A DNA stretch of 64,000 nt from Mesorhizobium sp. BR1-1-16 (GCF_020165495.1 NZ_JAIUIE010000008.1:123770-187769); one strand, 5' to 3'. Positions 19,736 through 28,404 are shown, counted from the stretch's first letter. Notes: generated from the sequence alone by a model not told the origin. Numbers and translations: made by a program.

Positions 19736-21349
19736 CTAGCTTCTCTGTCGCGACTTTCGAACCCGGCGGCCACGCGGGTCGAGCGTTCTCAGCGTGAAGA
19801 TATAGACCGGCAGGCCCGAAATCAGGACCAGCGCTGCCGCAAAGGGGGCCGCCGCGGCATAGGCGCCGTCGCTGGTCAGCGACCAGACTTCGGTGGCGAG
19901 CGTCGCGACACCGGTGGGCGCGAGGATCAGCGTCGCCGTCAATTCGCGCATGAGTTCGAGCGCGACGAGGGCGAGGCCGGCGCCGAAGCCGGGCGCGAGC
20001 GCCGGCAGCGTCACCGAGACGAAAGCGGCGAAGGCGCCGCGGCCGAGTGTACGCGCGACATCCTCCATCTCCGGCGAAACCAGTTCGGCCGAAGCGCGCA
20101 GCGCCGATTGGGCGAGCGGCATGAAGAGGATGGCATAGGCGGCGAAGAGCACGGCCCGCGTCTGATAGACGGCCGGCAACAGGCGGATCGAGGCATAGAC
20201 GAGCGCGAGCGCCACGACGAGCCCCGGCAGCCCGTGCACGATATAGGGCAGACGCTCGGCGAGCCGGGCAACGCGGCCGCCGCCGCGCAGAGCAACCAGC
20301 ACGAGCGGCAGCGCGACCAGCGTCGTGACGAAGGTGCCGGGAATGGCGAGCGACAGCGACCCCCACAACGCTGGGCCGATCGCCTCCAGCCCGCGCCCGG
20401 CCGATACGCCGCGCAGCAGCCAATAGCCGAGCCGCCCGAAGGGTACGCCGAGCGAGATCACGGCGATGAGCGCGAAGAAGGCGAGCGCCGGCAGCGTCCA
20501 GACGCCCAGCTGCGCCATACGGCGACTGCGCACGGCGCTGCGCCCGACCTTGTCGCGCCGCTGGCTGCCGCGCAGATAGATCTCGCCAAAGGCCACTGGC
20601 AGGCAGAACAACATCAGCAGTGCCGAGAGGACGGCCGCGCTGGCATTATCGAACTGCAGCTCATATTGCTGGAAGATCGCCGTCGTCAGCGTCTGCACGC
20701 GCAGCAGCGACAGCGCGCCAAACTCCGAGAGCATGTGCGCCGTCACCAGGAGCGCGCCACCGCCGGCGGCTGGCAGCGCGCGCGGCACGATCACCTTCAG
20801 GAATGTGGCGCGTGGGCCCTGCCCGAGCGAACGCGAAACCTCTTCGGGGCCGGGATCCATGCTCCGCAGCGCCGCCGCGACCGGCAGGAAGACGAGCGGG
20901 AAGCTTTCCATCGAGAGGATCAAGATGGCGCCAGGCATGCCCTGGAAAGCCGGGCCGATCGATTTCCAGGCGAAGCTCGCGACAAAAGCTGGCATGGCGA
21001 GTGGCAGGCAGAAAAGAATACGCCACAGCGCCCGTCCCGGCAGGTCCGAGCGCTCGGTGCACCAGGCGCCGGCCACGCCGATCAGCAGCGCCAGAATGGT
21101 CACCGAGAAGGTGAGGACGCTGGTGTTCCAGAACAGCATCAGGGTGCGCTGGCGAAACAGTTCCGCCGCGATGCCCGACCAGCCGGCATCGGCGGAGCGG
21201 ATCAGCACGTAGATGATCGGCAGTGCGATCAGCACCGTCGGCACGAGCGCGGCAAGGACGAGAAAAGGCGGCAGGCTGCGCCGCCTTCGGCCGCGGCGCG
21301 GCCGCGGCGTGGCGATCACGCCGGCCAGATCGCCGAAGCTCTCGCTCAA
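19736..21349 (-). CDS. Fe(III)-type ABC transporter permease (FbpB-like)
   Basis: Inner-membrane permease of 537 aa made of two fused permease halves, each with about six membrane segments, as in FbpB/SfuB. Each half has an EAA-type loop: PGPEEVSRSLGQGPRATFLKVIVPRALP in the first, and SPEMEDVARTLGRGAFAAFVSVTLPAL in the second. The start ATG overlaps the stop of the upstream substrate-binding protein gene in an ATGA. No ATPase gene follows, so the nucleotide-binding subunit must be encoded elsewhere. Confidence 0.92.
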   Translation of the reverse strand: MSESFGDLAGVIATPRPRRGRRRRSLPPFLVLAALVPTVLIALPIIYVLIRSADAGWSGIAAELFRQRTLMLFWNTSVLTFSVTILALLIGVAGAWCTERSDLPGRALWRILFCLPLAMPAFVASFAWKSIGPAFQGMPGAILILSMESFPLVFLPVAAALRSMDPGPEEVSRSLGQGPRATFLKVIVPRALPAAGGGALLVTAHMLSEFGALSLLRVQTLTTAIFQQYELQFDNASAAVLSALLMLFCLPVAFGEIYLRGSQRRDKVGRSAVRSRRMAQLGVWTLPALAFFALIAVISLGVPFGRLGYWLLRGVSAGRGLEAIGPALWGSLSLAIPGTFVTTLVALPLVLVALRGGGRVARLAERLPYIVHGLPGLVVALALVYASIRLLPAVYQTRAVLFAAYAILFMPLAQSALRASAELVSPEMEDVARTLGRGAFAAFVSVTLPALAPGFGAGLALVALELMRELTATLILAPTGVATLATEVWSLTSDGAYAAAAPFAAALVLISGLPVYIFTLRTLDPRGRRVRKSRQRS

Positions 21350-22386
21350 GCCAGTTCCGCCTCCCGCAGAAGCGCAAGCGCCGCCTCGGCATCACCGAGT
21401 TGGTTCGGCGTTACGGGAGCCGGATCGAGCGTATCGAACGGCGTCAGCGGAAAGGGCGAGACGACACCCGGCCGCAGCGGATACTCGGCGATGGCGCCCA
21501 CGATCGCTGCCTGACCCTCGGCACTGACCATATAGGCGACGAAGCGCTGGGCCGCCTCGGCATTCCTGGCCGTCTTGAGGACACCGGCGCCGGATACAGT
21601 GATCAGCGTGCCTGGGTCGCCATGGCCGATATTGTAGATCGCCGACTGGACATCATCGGCCCCGATCTCGCGGGCGAGCGCGTGCCAATAATAGTTGTTT
21701 GAAAGCGCGATCGGGATGTCGCCACCCTCCACCGCCTCGACGGCTGCGGAATCGGAATTGTAGACCCGGCCATATCGCTTGAGGCCCTTCAGCCAGGCGA
21801 GCGCCGTGTCGCGGCCCTTCAGGATCATCACGGCCATGATCTGCTGCTGGAAGGCGCCGCTGGCCGGGGCGAAGGCGACCTTGTCGGCATAGGCTTCGCT
21901 GGCGAAATCGAGCACCGAAGCCGGCAGCGCCTTCGGATCGACGGCAGCCTTGTTATAGACAACGACCCGGCAGCGCGCGGTGGCGCCGATCCAGGTTCCA
22001 TCCTTGGCCGAATATTCGGCGGGGACCGCGCCAAGTGTGTCGGATTGCAGCGGCGCCAGCAGACCCTTTTCCGAGAGAGCGAACAAAGAGGGGCTTTCCT
22101 CGGACCAAAAGAGATCCGCCGGCGAATGGTCGCCCTCTTCGATCAGCTGGCTGGCCAATTGCGCGCTCGATCCATGGCGGACCGAAACATCGATTCCCGT
22201 CGCGGCGCTGAAGGCGGCGATCAGCGCCTCCACCGGTGGCCGGTGCTGGCCGTTGTAGACGGCGAGCGTGGCGCCTGCCGCGCGGGCGGGGCGAACGCCA
22301 CCGGTTACGAGCGCAGGACCGCCGATCAATGCGGCGCCACCAAGGGCGGCCCCTCGGAGAAACGCGCGGCGCGTAGCGGGATACAT
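21346..22386 (-). CDS. Fe(III)-type ABC transporter substrate-binding protein (FbpA-like, Tat-exported)
   Basis: Periplasmic solute-binding protein of 346 aa. The N-terminus has a twin-arginine signal (TRRAFLRGAALGG) and a long hydrophobic stretch. The mature domain starts LAVYNGQHRPPVEALIAAF, like FbpA-family iron-binding proteins, and the late NNYYWHALAREIG segment contains the adjacent tyrosines that bind Fe(III) in this family. A perfect inverted repeat lies 4 bases upstream of the start (22390-22406). It is coupled to the permease gene. Iron is the likely cargo by homology. Confidence 0.9.
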   Translation of the reverse strand: MYPATRRAFLRGAALGGAALIGGPALVTGGVRPARAAGATLAVYNGQHRPPVEALIAAFSAATGIDVSVRHGSSAQLASQLIEEGDHSPADLFWSEESPSLFALSEKGLLAPLQSDTLGAVPAEYSAKDGTWIGATARCRVVVYNKAAVDPKALPASVLDFASEAYADKVAFAPASGAFQQQIMAVMILKGRDTALAWLKGLKRYGRVYNSDSAAVEAVEGGDIPIALSNNYYWHALAREIGADDVQSAIYNIGHGDPGTLITVSGAGVLKTARNAEAAQRFVAYMVSAEGQAAIVGAIAEYPLRPGVVSPFPLTPFDTLDPAPVTPNQLGDAEAALALLREAELA

Positions 22387-22389
22387 TAG

Positions 22390-22406
22390 AATAACTCTAT
22401 GTTATT
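22390..22406 (-). promoter_or_regulatory. Perfect inverted repeat immediately upstream of the FbpA-like gene
   Basis: aataac-tctat-gttatt, a 6-bp perfect dyad with 5-base spacer in an AT-rich patch, just before the start codon and over the expected ribosome-binding site. It could be an operator for an iron regulator (Fur/Irr/RirA class) or an RNA hairpin controlling translation. The arms do not match a consensus I can name with confidence. Confidence 0.4.
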
Positions 22407-22466
22407 GCAGGCAATTCGGCCTGACGAACACCCCTATTCCCAAGCTGTCAAGCGGATGGCTCAAGT

Positions 22467-24953
22467 TCAGGCGCGAATCTTCTCGCCTTTCGGGTCATAG
22501 AGCGGATCGAGATGCGCCGTCGCGGCGACGCGTTCGCCGGCGACTTCGAGCTCGTAGCGGCCGGAGAGCACGAAGTCGCGATCGACGCCCTCCGTGCGAC
22601 GAACATAGCCATAGCCGATCGGCCGGCCGATCGTGTAGCCGAAGCCGCCGCTCGCCAGCCAGCCGACGCGGACGCCATCGCGGTAGATCGTTTCCCGGCC
22701 GAGCAGGACGATGTCGGGATCCTCGGTGGTGAAAGCGGCGAGGAGGCGCGGTAGCGGCTTGGCGGCCTGCGCTTCCAGAGCCGGGCGGCCGCGAAAATCG
22801 AGGGGCTTCTTCAGTTTGACGAAGGCGCCGAGCCCAGCGACCAGAGGCGAATGATCGGGCCCGATTTCCGCGCCCCAGGCGCGATAGCCTTTTTCGAGCC
22901 GCAGCGATTCGATGGCCCGGTAGCCGGCAAGCGTCAGGCCATGCGGCTGCCCGGCCGCCATCAGCGCATCGAACAGCGTTAGCGCGAATTCGGTCGGCAC
23001 ATGCAGTTCGAAGCCAAGTTCGCCGACATAGGTGACGCGGAGCGCCAGCACCGGGCAGCCGCCGGCCGAGATCCCGCGGGCGCGGCCAAAAGGGAAGGCG
23101 GTGTGCGAGAGGTCGTCGCGGCTGATCGCGGCGAGGATTTCGCGCGCCTTCGGTCCCATCAACACGAGCGTCGCATAGGCCGAGGTGACGTCGGAGAGCC
23201 GCGCATCCATCCCTGCGGGGACGCCGCGTGCGATCCAGTGGAAGTCATGCGTTGCGAAGCCGGTGCCGGTGACGATGAAATAGCGGTCCTCGGCGAGACG
23301 CGAGACCGTGAGGTCGCATTCGATGCCGCCGGCATCATTGAGCATCTGCGTGTAGACGAGATGGCCGACCGGCTTCGCGACATCATTGGCCGCGATATAG
23401 GAAAGCGCGCTTTCGGCGTCGCGGCCGACAAGCTCGAACTTGGCGAAAGACGTCTGATCGAACAGCACGGCTGCCTCGCGCGCGGCCCTGTGCTCCCGCC
23501 CGACCGCGGCGAACCAGTTTGGCCGCTCATAGCTGTAGCGGTCGTGCGGCTCCTCGCCGAGGGCGGGATCGGCGAACCAGTTGGCACGCTCGAAACCGAG
23601 CTTCTCACCGAACACCGCGCCGGCCGCCTTCAGACGGTCATAGAGCGGCGAGCGGCGTAGCGGCCGGCCCGCCTCGGCCTCCTCGAACGGCCAGGCCATC
23701 GTGTAGTGCCGGGCATAGGCCTCCAGCGTGCGCGCGCGGATGAAGCCGAGATCGCGATGATTGCGGCCGAAGCGTTGGATATCGACCGGCCAGAGATCGA
23801 AGGGTGGCGCGCCCTTCGCGACCCATTCGGCGAGCGCCATGCCCGCGCCGCCACCCGCCGCGATCCCGAAAGCGTTGAAGCCGGCGCCGACGAAGATGTT
23901 CTTCACTTCCGGCGCTTCGCCGAGGATGAAGTTCCCATCCGGCGTGAAGCTCTCGGGACCGTTGATGAACTGGCGGATTCCCGCTTCGGCGAGGGCAGGA
24001 ACGCGCCCGAGCGCCTCGCCCATGATCGGCTCGAAATGATCGAGGTCGTTGTCGAGCAGCTGGAACGCGAACTCGGCCGGCAGCGGATCGACGTCCCAGA
24101 GCTTGGGATTGGGCTCGTAACCGCCCATGACGAGGCCCCCGACCTCTTCCTTCCAGTAGGTGAGCCGGTCGGGATCGCGCAGGGTCGGCAGATCCGGCGT
24201 GACGCCGGGGATCGGTTCGGTGATGAGATATTGATGCTGCACCGAGACAAGCGGAATGTTGACGCCGGCGAGACGTCCAAGCTCGCGCGACCATTGTCCG
24301 GCGCAGATGACCAGCTTGTCGCAGGCAATGCGGCCCTGATCGGTTTCGATGGCGACCACGGCGCCGTCCTCGACCTTGATGCCGGTGACGCTGACGCCTT
24401 CCCGGATGGTGACGCCCTTCATGCGGGCGCCCTTGGCAAGCGCCGCCGTGATGTCGGAGGGTGAGGCTTGGCCGTCTGTCGGCAGGAAGGCGGCGCCGAC
24501 GACATCGTCGACCTGCATCAGCGGCCAGAGATCCTGGGCCTCTTTCGGCGAGAGCAGCTCCATCTCGAGCCCAAAGGAGCGTGCCGTCGTCGCCTGGCGC
24601 TTCACCTCGGTCCAGCGCGCCGCGTTGCAGGCAAGCCGCAGGCCGCCATTGCGCTTCCAGCCGGTCGCCTGTCCAGTCTCGGCCTCGAGCCGGTCATAGA
24701 GAGCCACTGAATAGCCGAGCAGCTGCGTGATGTTGGCTGAAGTCCGGAGCTGGCCGACAAGGCCGGCCGCATGCCAGGTCGAGCCGGAGGTCAGCCGCCC
24801 GCGTTCGACGAGCAGGACATCGGTCAACCCCATCGCGCCGAGATGGTAGGCAACTGAGGCACCGACAATGCCGCCGCCGATGATGACGATCTTGGCCGAG
24901 GCGGGAAGCTCGCCCTTGGCGAAGTCCTGCATGGTGATGTCCTGGCGTGTCAT
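22467..24953 (-). CDS. FAD-dependent dimethylglycine/sarcosine dehydrogenase-like protein
   Basis: About 828 aa from the ATG at 24953. The N-terminal half is a D-amino-acid-oxidase-type flavoprotein with dinucleotide-binding GGGIVGASVAYHLG and the GSTWHAAGLVGQLR segment that covalently holds FAD in relatives. The C-terminal half (from about 430) is a folate-binding GcvT-type domain (FELVGRDAESALSYIAAND, VTYVGELGFELHVP, ESLRLEKGYRAWGAEI). Such enzymes demethylate N-methylated glycines and pass the one-carbon unit to tetrahydrofolate. The start overlaps the upstream kinase-like gene in an ATGA. The exact substrate is uncertain. Confidence 0.88.
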   Translation of the reverse strand: MTRQDITMQDFAKGELPASAKIVIIGGGIVGASVAYHLGAMGLTDVLLVERGRLTSGSTWHAAGLVGQLRTSANITQLLGYSVALYDRLEAETGQATGWKRNGGLRLACNAARWTEVKRQATTARSFGLEMELLSPKEAQDLWPLMQVDDVVGAAFLPTDGQASPSDITAALAKGARMKGVTIREGVSVTGIKVEDGAVVAIETDQGRIACDKLVICAGQWSRELGRLAGVNIPLVSVQHQYLITEPIPGVTPDLPTLRDPDRLTYWKEEVGGLVMGGYEPNPKLWDVDPLPAEFAFQLLDNDLDHFEPIMGEALGRVPALAEAGIRQFINGPESFTPDGNFILGEAPEVKNIFVGAGFNAFGIAAGGGAGMALAEWVAKGAPPFDLWPVDIQRFGRNHRDLGFIRARTLEAYARHYTMAWPFEEAEAGRPLRRSPLYDRLKAAGAVFGEKLGFERANWFADPALGEEPHDRYSYERPNWFAAVGREHRAAREAAVLFDQTSFAKFELVGRDAESALSYIAANDVAKPVGHLVYTQMLNDAGGIECDLTVSRLAEDRYFIVTGTGFATHDFHWIARGVPAGMDARLSDVTSAYATLVLMGPKAREILAAISRDDLSHTAFPFGRARGISAGGCPVLALRVTYVGELGFELHVPTEFALTLFDALMAAGQPHGLTLAGYRAIESLRLEKGYRAWGAEIGPDHSPLVAGLGAFVKLKKPLDFRGRPALEAQAAKPLPRLLAAFTTEDPDIVLLGRETIYRDGVRVGWLASGGFGYTIGRPIGYGYVRRTEGVDRDFVLSGRYELEVAGERVAATAHLDPLYDPKGEKIRA

Positions 24954-25840
24954 CGCTGCAGCGCGTCGAATGCGGCGAGCGACACCTCGAAGCGACGAAG
25001 ATTTTCGGCCGTATAGGGCACGTAGTCGATCGGCAGGGTGCTGTGGATCTCCGAGACCATGCTCCACATCGTCTCGCGCAGCAGCGCGGCCGCCTGCATC
25101 GCGAGCGCCTTGCGGCGCAGCGTGTCGTCGAGCGGCCGCTGGAAATAGAGCTCCAGAAGCGTGTCGGTCGCCACCGCCCCGAGCAGGTTGTTCGAGGCGA
25201 GGCCACCGAGATCGAACAGCGGCGAATTGAAGCCGGCATAGTCCCAGTCGACCAGCCAGAGGCGCGTCCCGTCATCGATGAAATTGGCCGCCAGCAGGTC
25301 GTTATGGCCGAACACCAGCTCGATCGGGCCGACCGCCGTCTCCAGCCGGTCGGCCGCGTCGAGCAGGCCCACGAGCATCGGCAGGTAATGGCTCTCGCCC
25401 TCTTCGAGCGTGTGGGTGTAGTCGCGGATCACCTGGAACGGCCAGAACATCGGCGCGGGTCCGCGGAAATAGCGCGGGATGTCCCGATGGGCGTGGCGGA
25501 TCAACTGGACGAGACGCGGCAGGTTGCGGGGGTTCTGAATATCGGCGGCAGTGAGGGTTTCACCCTCGATGAAATCCAGCACCATCGCGCCCGGTTCGGC
25601 ATGGACAACGATCGGCGAGATACCGGCCGCCGCCGCCGCGCGGCTCGCGGCCAGCTCAATCGCCCTGATGATGCCATGCACCGCCATGTCGCCGCCTATG
25701 CGCACGACATAACTCCGGCCGCGGTCCTTGACGACGAAATTGGTGTTGGTCAGTCCGCCCGGCAGAGGCACCGGGTCCACCTTGCCGCTCCAGCAGGATA
25801 GCGAGGCCGCGATCGCCAGCGGATCAGGCAGGTGTGGCAT
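24950..25840 (-). CDS. Choline/ethanolamine kinase-like phosphotransferase (APH fold)
   Basis: 296 aa, protein-kinase-like fold. The ATP-side segment GGLTNTNFVVKDRGRSYVVRIGG resembles the N-lobe of choline kinases. The Brenner motif is FGHNDLLAANFI and the metal-binding Asp is in LVDWDYAGFNSPLFDLG. The gene is translationally coupled (ATGA) to the dimethylglycine-dehydrogenase-like gene, pointing to metabolism of a choline-derived or other N-methylated amine. Possible phosphoacceptors include choline, ethanolamine or a related alcohol; substrate not determined. Confidence 0.85.
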   Translation of the reverse strand: MPHLPDPLAIAASLSCWSGKVDPVPLPGGLTNTNFVVKDRGRSYVVRIGGDMAVHGIIRAIELAASRAAAAAGISPIVVHAEPGAMVLDFIEGETLTAADIQNPRNLPRLVQLIRHAHRDIPRYFRGPAPMFWPFQVIRDYTHTLEEGESHYLPMLVGLLDAADRLETAVGPIELVFGHNDLLAANFIDDGTRLWLVDWDYAGFNSPLFDLGGLASNNLLGAVATDTLLELYFQRPLDDTLRRKALAMQAAALLRETMWSMVSEIHSTLPIDYVPYTAENLRRFEVSLAAFDALQR

Positions 25841-26200
25841 GGGCAGGACGCTCCCCCGAGGCGGCTGGCACAGGCTCGATGCCTGAAGATCCAGTCAATC
25901 TGCTGCCGATGTTGGATGCAAGGGGAGGCTTGGTGACGACGGAGCGGAGAGGGGGCGCCGGGGGTCAACAGTCCCCCTCTCCGTCCGGGTCTTAGCTGAC
26001 TACGCAAAACCTGAAGATCAGCCTGCGGTCTCTGTCGCAAGCGGCTTGCCAGCCACGATGAGCTACATGACCACAAGATATGGTTCAAATTGTGCCGATT
26101 TCGACCAGATTTCGTTAGGCTTAACGCCTCGTTCACGTCTCGCGCATTGCATTTTGCAAGCGGCGTTGCAGATTGCGAGACTTGGCAGGGATCGGAAACC
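25841..26200. other. Intergenic region with long GC-rich inverted repeat
   Basis: About 360 bases without a convincing gene between the amidotransferase stop and the kinase-like start, both on the minus strand. It must contain the promoter and leader of the kinase-dehydrogenase operon. The main structure is the 11-bp inverted repeat at 25945-25983. The part from 26060 to 26160 is less GC-rich and is a plausible promoter location. Confidence 0.4.
25945..25983. repeat. 11-bp perfect inverted repeat (hairpin)
   Basis: Arms cggagaggggg and ccccctctccg with a 17-base loop. It lies 218 bases after the amidotransferase stop and 105 bases before the kinase-like start on the minus strand. No T-run follows on either strand, so it is not a classic terminator; it could be a leader structure of the kinase-dehydrogenase mRNA. 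Confidence 0.6.
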
Positions 26201-26917
26201 TTATGCCGGTGCGCCGCGCGGCAGGTCGAGCCACATCCCCAGGAAGCGGTCGAGGAAGGCCGAGCTCTGGACGTCGTAGAGTGCGCGCCCCTCGAGATGC
26301 GCGCCGCGATCCTGCGCGCCCGGCAGGGTGAAGCGCTCGGCGCCGCGCACGGTCCAGCGATGCATCATCATCAGCGTCAGCTCGATGTGGAACTGGAAGC
26401 CGAAGGCGGCCGGTCCGTAGCGAAAGGCCTGGTTGGCGAAGAGCTCGCCTGAAGCGAGCAATTCGGCGCCTTGGGGCAGATCGAAGCCCTCGCCATGCCA
26501 CTGGTAGACCTGACTCGGCCATGGCAGCAGGGCCTCGCCATCCGCCGTCGCCTTCAATGGGTAATAGCCGATCTCGACGAGGCCGTCCGCTCGCCGGCCG
26601 ACACCGGCGCCGAGCTGTTTTGCCAGCATCTGTGCGCCGAGGCAGATGCCGAGCAGCGGTGCGCCCTCGGCCAGTGGCACTGACAGCCAGTCGATCTCCT
26701 GCCGCACGAAATCTTCGTCGTCATTGGCGCTCATCGGGCCACCGAAGACGATCGCGCCCGCATGATCAGCAAGCGTCGACGGCAGCGGATCACCGAAGCG
26801 CGGCCGACGGATATCGAGAGGGATGCCGCGTTCCTTGAGGCGAAGGCCAACGCGACCGGGGGTCGAATGCTCCTGGTGCAGGACGATCAAAACCGGTGGC
26901 TTCATGAGCGCCGACAA
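26201..26917 (-). CDS. Class I glutamine amidotransferase-like protein (GuaA-N-like)
   Basis: 238 aa single-domain protein. The nucleophile elbow is GICLGAQM (Cys), and the catalytic His is in FGFQFHIELT, where His-x-Glu matches the triad of class I glutaminases. The oxyanion region IVFGGPMSANDD is typical of stand-alone GMP-synthase-like amidotransferases (COG0518). No synthetase partner is adjacent, so it may be a hydrolase such as a gamma-glutamyl-compound peptidase. The substrate is unknown. It lies 96 bases downstream of terB. Confidence 0.88.
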   Translation of the reverse strand: MSALMKPPVLIVLHQEHSTPGRVGLRLKERGIPLDIRRPRFGDPLPSTLADHAGAIVFGGPMSANDDEDFVRQEIDWLSVPLAEGAPLLGICLGAQMLAKQLGAGVGRRADGLVEIGYYPLKATADGEALLPWPSQVYQWHGEGFDLPQGAELLASGELFANQAFRYGPAAFGFQFHIELTLMMMHRWTVRGAERFTLPGAQDRGAHLEGRALYDVQSSAFLDRFLGMWLDLPRGAPA

Positions 26918-27013
26918 AACTCCCTCAGGGCGTGCGACCTCGCAAGGCTAACCCCTGCGGCAGCGCGCCGCCAGTCCAGTTTCCTGCCAGATCGCCGACT
27001 TTCTCGGCGCAGA

Positions 27014-27484
27014 TCAGCCCTCGGGACGGGCAGCCTGCTCGCGGACAGTGCGCTTGAGGCGAAGCCGTGCCTCGCTTGGCACGCCAAGCAGTTCGGCCAC
27101 GCGCCAGATCGTGTTGTCCTCGAACTCATGCAGCGCGCCGTCCTGGAACACGAGGTCCCACATCATCGCGATGATCGCCTCGCGGTCGGGCTCATCAAGG
27201 CGCTCCTTGAGGACATGGGTGAAGCGGAAGAGGTCGACAGCCTCCTGATCGGCGAGTTCGGCCTCGTGGATCAGCGTCGCAGTCGCAGCTTCGTCGAGGC
27301 CGTAGCGCTCCTGCAGCAGGTCGTGCAGCCGCTGGCGTTCCGATTCTGCGACGGTGCCATCGATGGCGATGACATGGAACAGCAGCGCCGCCGAAGCGAG
27401 CCGGTGATCGTCGGGACTGAATTGGCGGCGCTCACCGTCGTCGCCTGTAAGGTCGGCGAGGAAGCTGCGGAGGGCGTTCAGCAT
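27014..27484 (-). CDS. TerB family (tellurite-resistance-like) protein
   Basis: About 156 aa, all helical, cytoplasmic. The start MLNALRSFLADL at 27484 is chosen; the frame runs a further 33 codons upstream but would cross a terminator hairpin. The TerB fold is seen in LASAALLFHVIAIDGTVAESERQRL and IAMMWDLVFQDGALHEFEDNTIWRVAELLGVP, two helical repeats with acidic metal-binding-like loops. TerB proteins bind metal ions and occur in membrane-stress complexes, but single TerB proteins in rhizobia have no defined role. Confidence 0.85.
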   Translation of the reverse strand: MLNALRSFLADLTGDDGERRQFSPDDHRLASAALLFHVIAIDGTVAESERQRLHDLLQERYGLDEAATATLIHEAELADQEAVDLFRFTHVLKERLDEPDREAIIAMMWDLVFQDGALHEFEDNTIWRVAELLGVPSEARLRLKRTVREQAARPEG

Positions 27485-27574
27485 CGGGTCTCCTGGGGGC
27501 TCGATGGTCGATGGCGGCCTCGCCGGCATGCGCGTCTCGCGCGACGCACTTCGGCGGATCGAAAAGGCCTCTCT

Positions 27575-27606
27575 AAAAAACAAACCGCCGGCTTGAGACC
27601 GGCGGT
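27575..27606 (-). terminator. Intrinsic terminator upstream of terB
   Basis: On the minus strand an 8-bp perfect stem (ACCGCCGG / CCGGCGGT, 7-base loop) is followed by TTTGTTTTTT. It lies about 90 bases before the terB start and downstream of a separate infA terminator, so it ends some other short transcript. Confidence 0.88.
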
Positions 27607-27742
27607 GATCAGAAAACTGCTTGTAGAGATAGGGCTCGGATCAAAGTTCGTCCGAACTCATGAATGGCGGTAGAAAGAGGTCTCAAATAACCATTCGCGT
27701 GGCCACCGAAGGCGTTGCAGCAATCGAGCGTCACGCGGCAAT
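27575..27742 (-). ncRNA. Candidate small RNA or attenuated leader
   Basis: Between the infA terminator (27815-27844) and a second intrinsic terminator (27575-27606) lies DNA with no good reading frame. A promoter-like pair on the minus strand, TTGCGA (27772-27777) and TAACGT (27749-27754) with a 17-base spacer, would start a transcript near 27742 that ends at the second terminator, about 168 nt. It could be an independent sRNA or a leader controlling terB by attenuation. I recognise no known RNA family. Confidence 0.45.
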
Positions 27743-27814
27743 GAACGAACGTTAGCGAAATCGATGCGGCATCGCAAGGCATGGCGGCGAACGGCGCCCG
27801 CCGGCCTGGTGGCC

Positions 27815-27844
27815 AAAAAGAAAACCGGCGCGATCGCTCGCGCC
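27815..27844 (-). terminator. Intrinsic terminator of the csp-infA transcript
   Basis: On the minus strand a 7-bp stem (GGCGCGA / TCGCGCC, 4-base loop) is followed by GGTTTTCTTTTT, a classic U-tract, 26 bases after the infA stop. Confidence 0.88.
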
Positions 27845-27869
27845 AGTTCGTTTTATCGAGGCGTTGGAA

Positions 27870-28151
27870 TCAGCGTCGCCGCGCCGCACCGCCACGGAAG
27901 GGTGTCTTGGATGATGGCGGGGCCATCGAGTCACCCTTATGCCGGAAGACCAGCCGTGCACGATCGAGATCGTAAGGCGTCATCTCGACCGTTACGCGGT
28001 CGCCCGCCAGGGTCTTGATACGATTCTTCTTCATCCGGCCCGCCGTATAGGCGACGACGACATGCCCGTTCTCGAGTTCCACGCGGAACTTGGCGTCGGG
28101 CAGAACCTCGACAACCATACCCTCGAATTCGAGCGCTTCTTCCTTCGCCAT
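27870..28151 (-). CDS. infA: Translation initiation factor IF-1, variant with C-terminal extension
   Basis: OB-fold initiation factor that blocks the ribosomal A site during initiation. 93 aa; residues 1-72 match IF-1 ([55 protein letters not shown]). Most IF-1 proteins end here; this one adds about 20 residues ending in a basic FRGGAARRR tail. It lies 8 bases after a cold-shock protein gene and has its own terminator. It may be a second IF-1 paralogue used in the cold, alongside a standard 72-aa infA elsewhere; that copy is outside the window. Confidence 0.92.
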   Translation of the reverse strand: MAKEEALEFEGMVVEVLPDAKFRVELENGHVVVAYTAGRMKKNRIKTLAGDRVTVEMTPYDLDRARLVFRHKGDSMAPPSSKTPFRGGAARRR

Positions 28152-28159
28152 GGGATTCC

Positions 28160-28366
28160 TCAGGAGACCTTCAGATTGGTCGCCGAGGTCTTGCCACGAC
28201 GATCGGTCTCGAGCTCGTAAGAGATCTTGGCGCCGTCGCGAAGCGTCGACAGACCAGCGCGCTCAACGGCGCTGATGTGAACGAACACGTCCTGACCACC
28301 CTGATCGGGCTGGATGAAACCATAGCCCTTCGTCGCATTGAACCACTTCACAGTACCCGTCGCCAT
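28160..28366 (-). CDS. Cold-shock protein, CspA family
   Basis: Single-stranded nucleic acid-binding protein of 68 aa. The start [20 protein letters not shown] at 28366 is preceded by GGAGAT. RNP1 (KGYGFIQ) and RNP2 (DVFVHIS) are intact. It lies between the DEAD-box helicase and infA genes on one strand, with 8 bases to infA, forming a set for RNA handling and translation in the cold. The frame upstream of 28366 overlaps the helicase gene and is not coding. Confidence 0.96.
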   Translation of the reverse strand: MATGTVKWFNATKGYGFIQPDQGGQDVFVHISAVERAGLSTLRDGAKISYELETDRRGKTSATNLKVS

Positions 28367-28404
28367 GGAAATCTCCTTCAGTCTGGCGGTAGAGAACTTT
28401 GCTA

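Noticed and set aside
19658..21514. Open frame of 618 codons opposite the ABC permease
   Set aside because: The product is rich in Arg, Gln and Glu and without domains; the permease on the minus strand shows clear membrane helices and two EAA loops.
25945..25983. Calling the 11-bp inverted repeat an intrinsic terminator
   Set aside because: No T-run follows on either strand, and it is over 200 bases from the nearest upstream stop.
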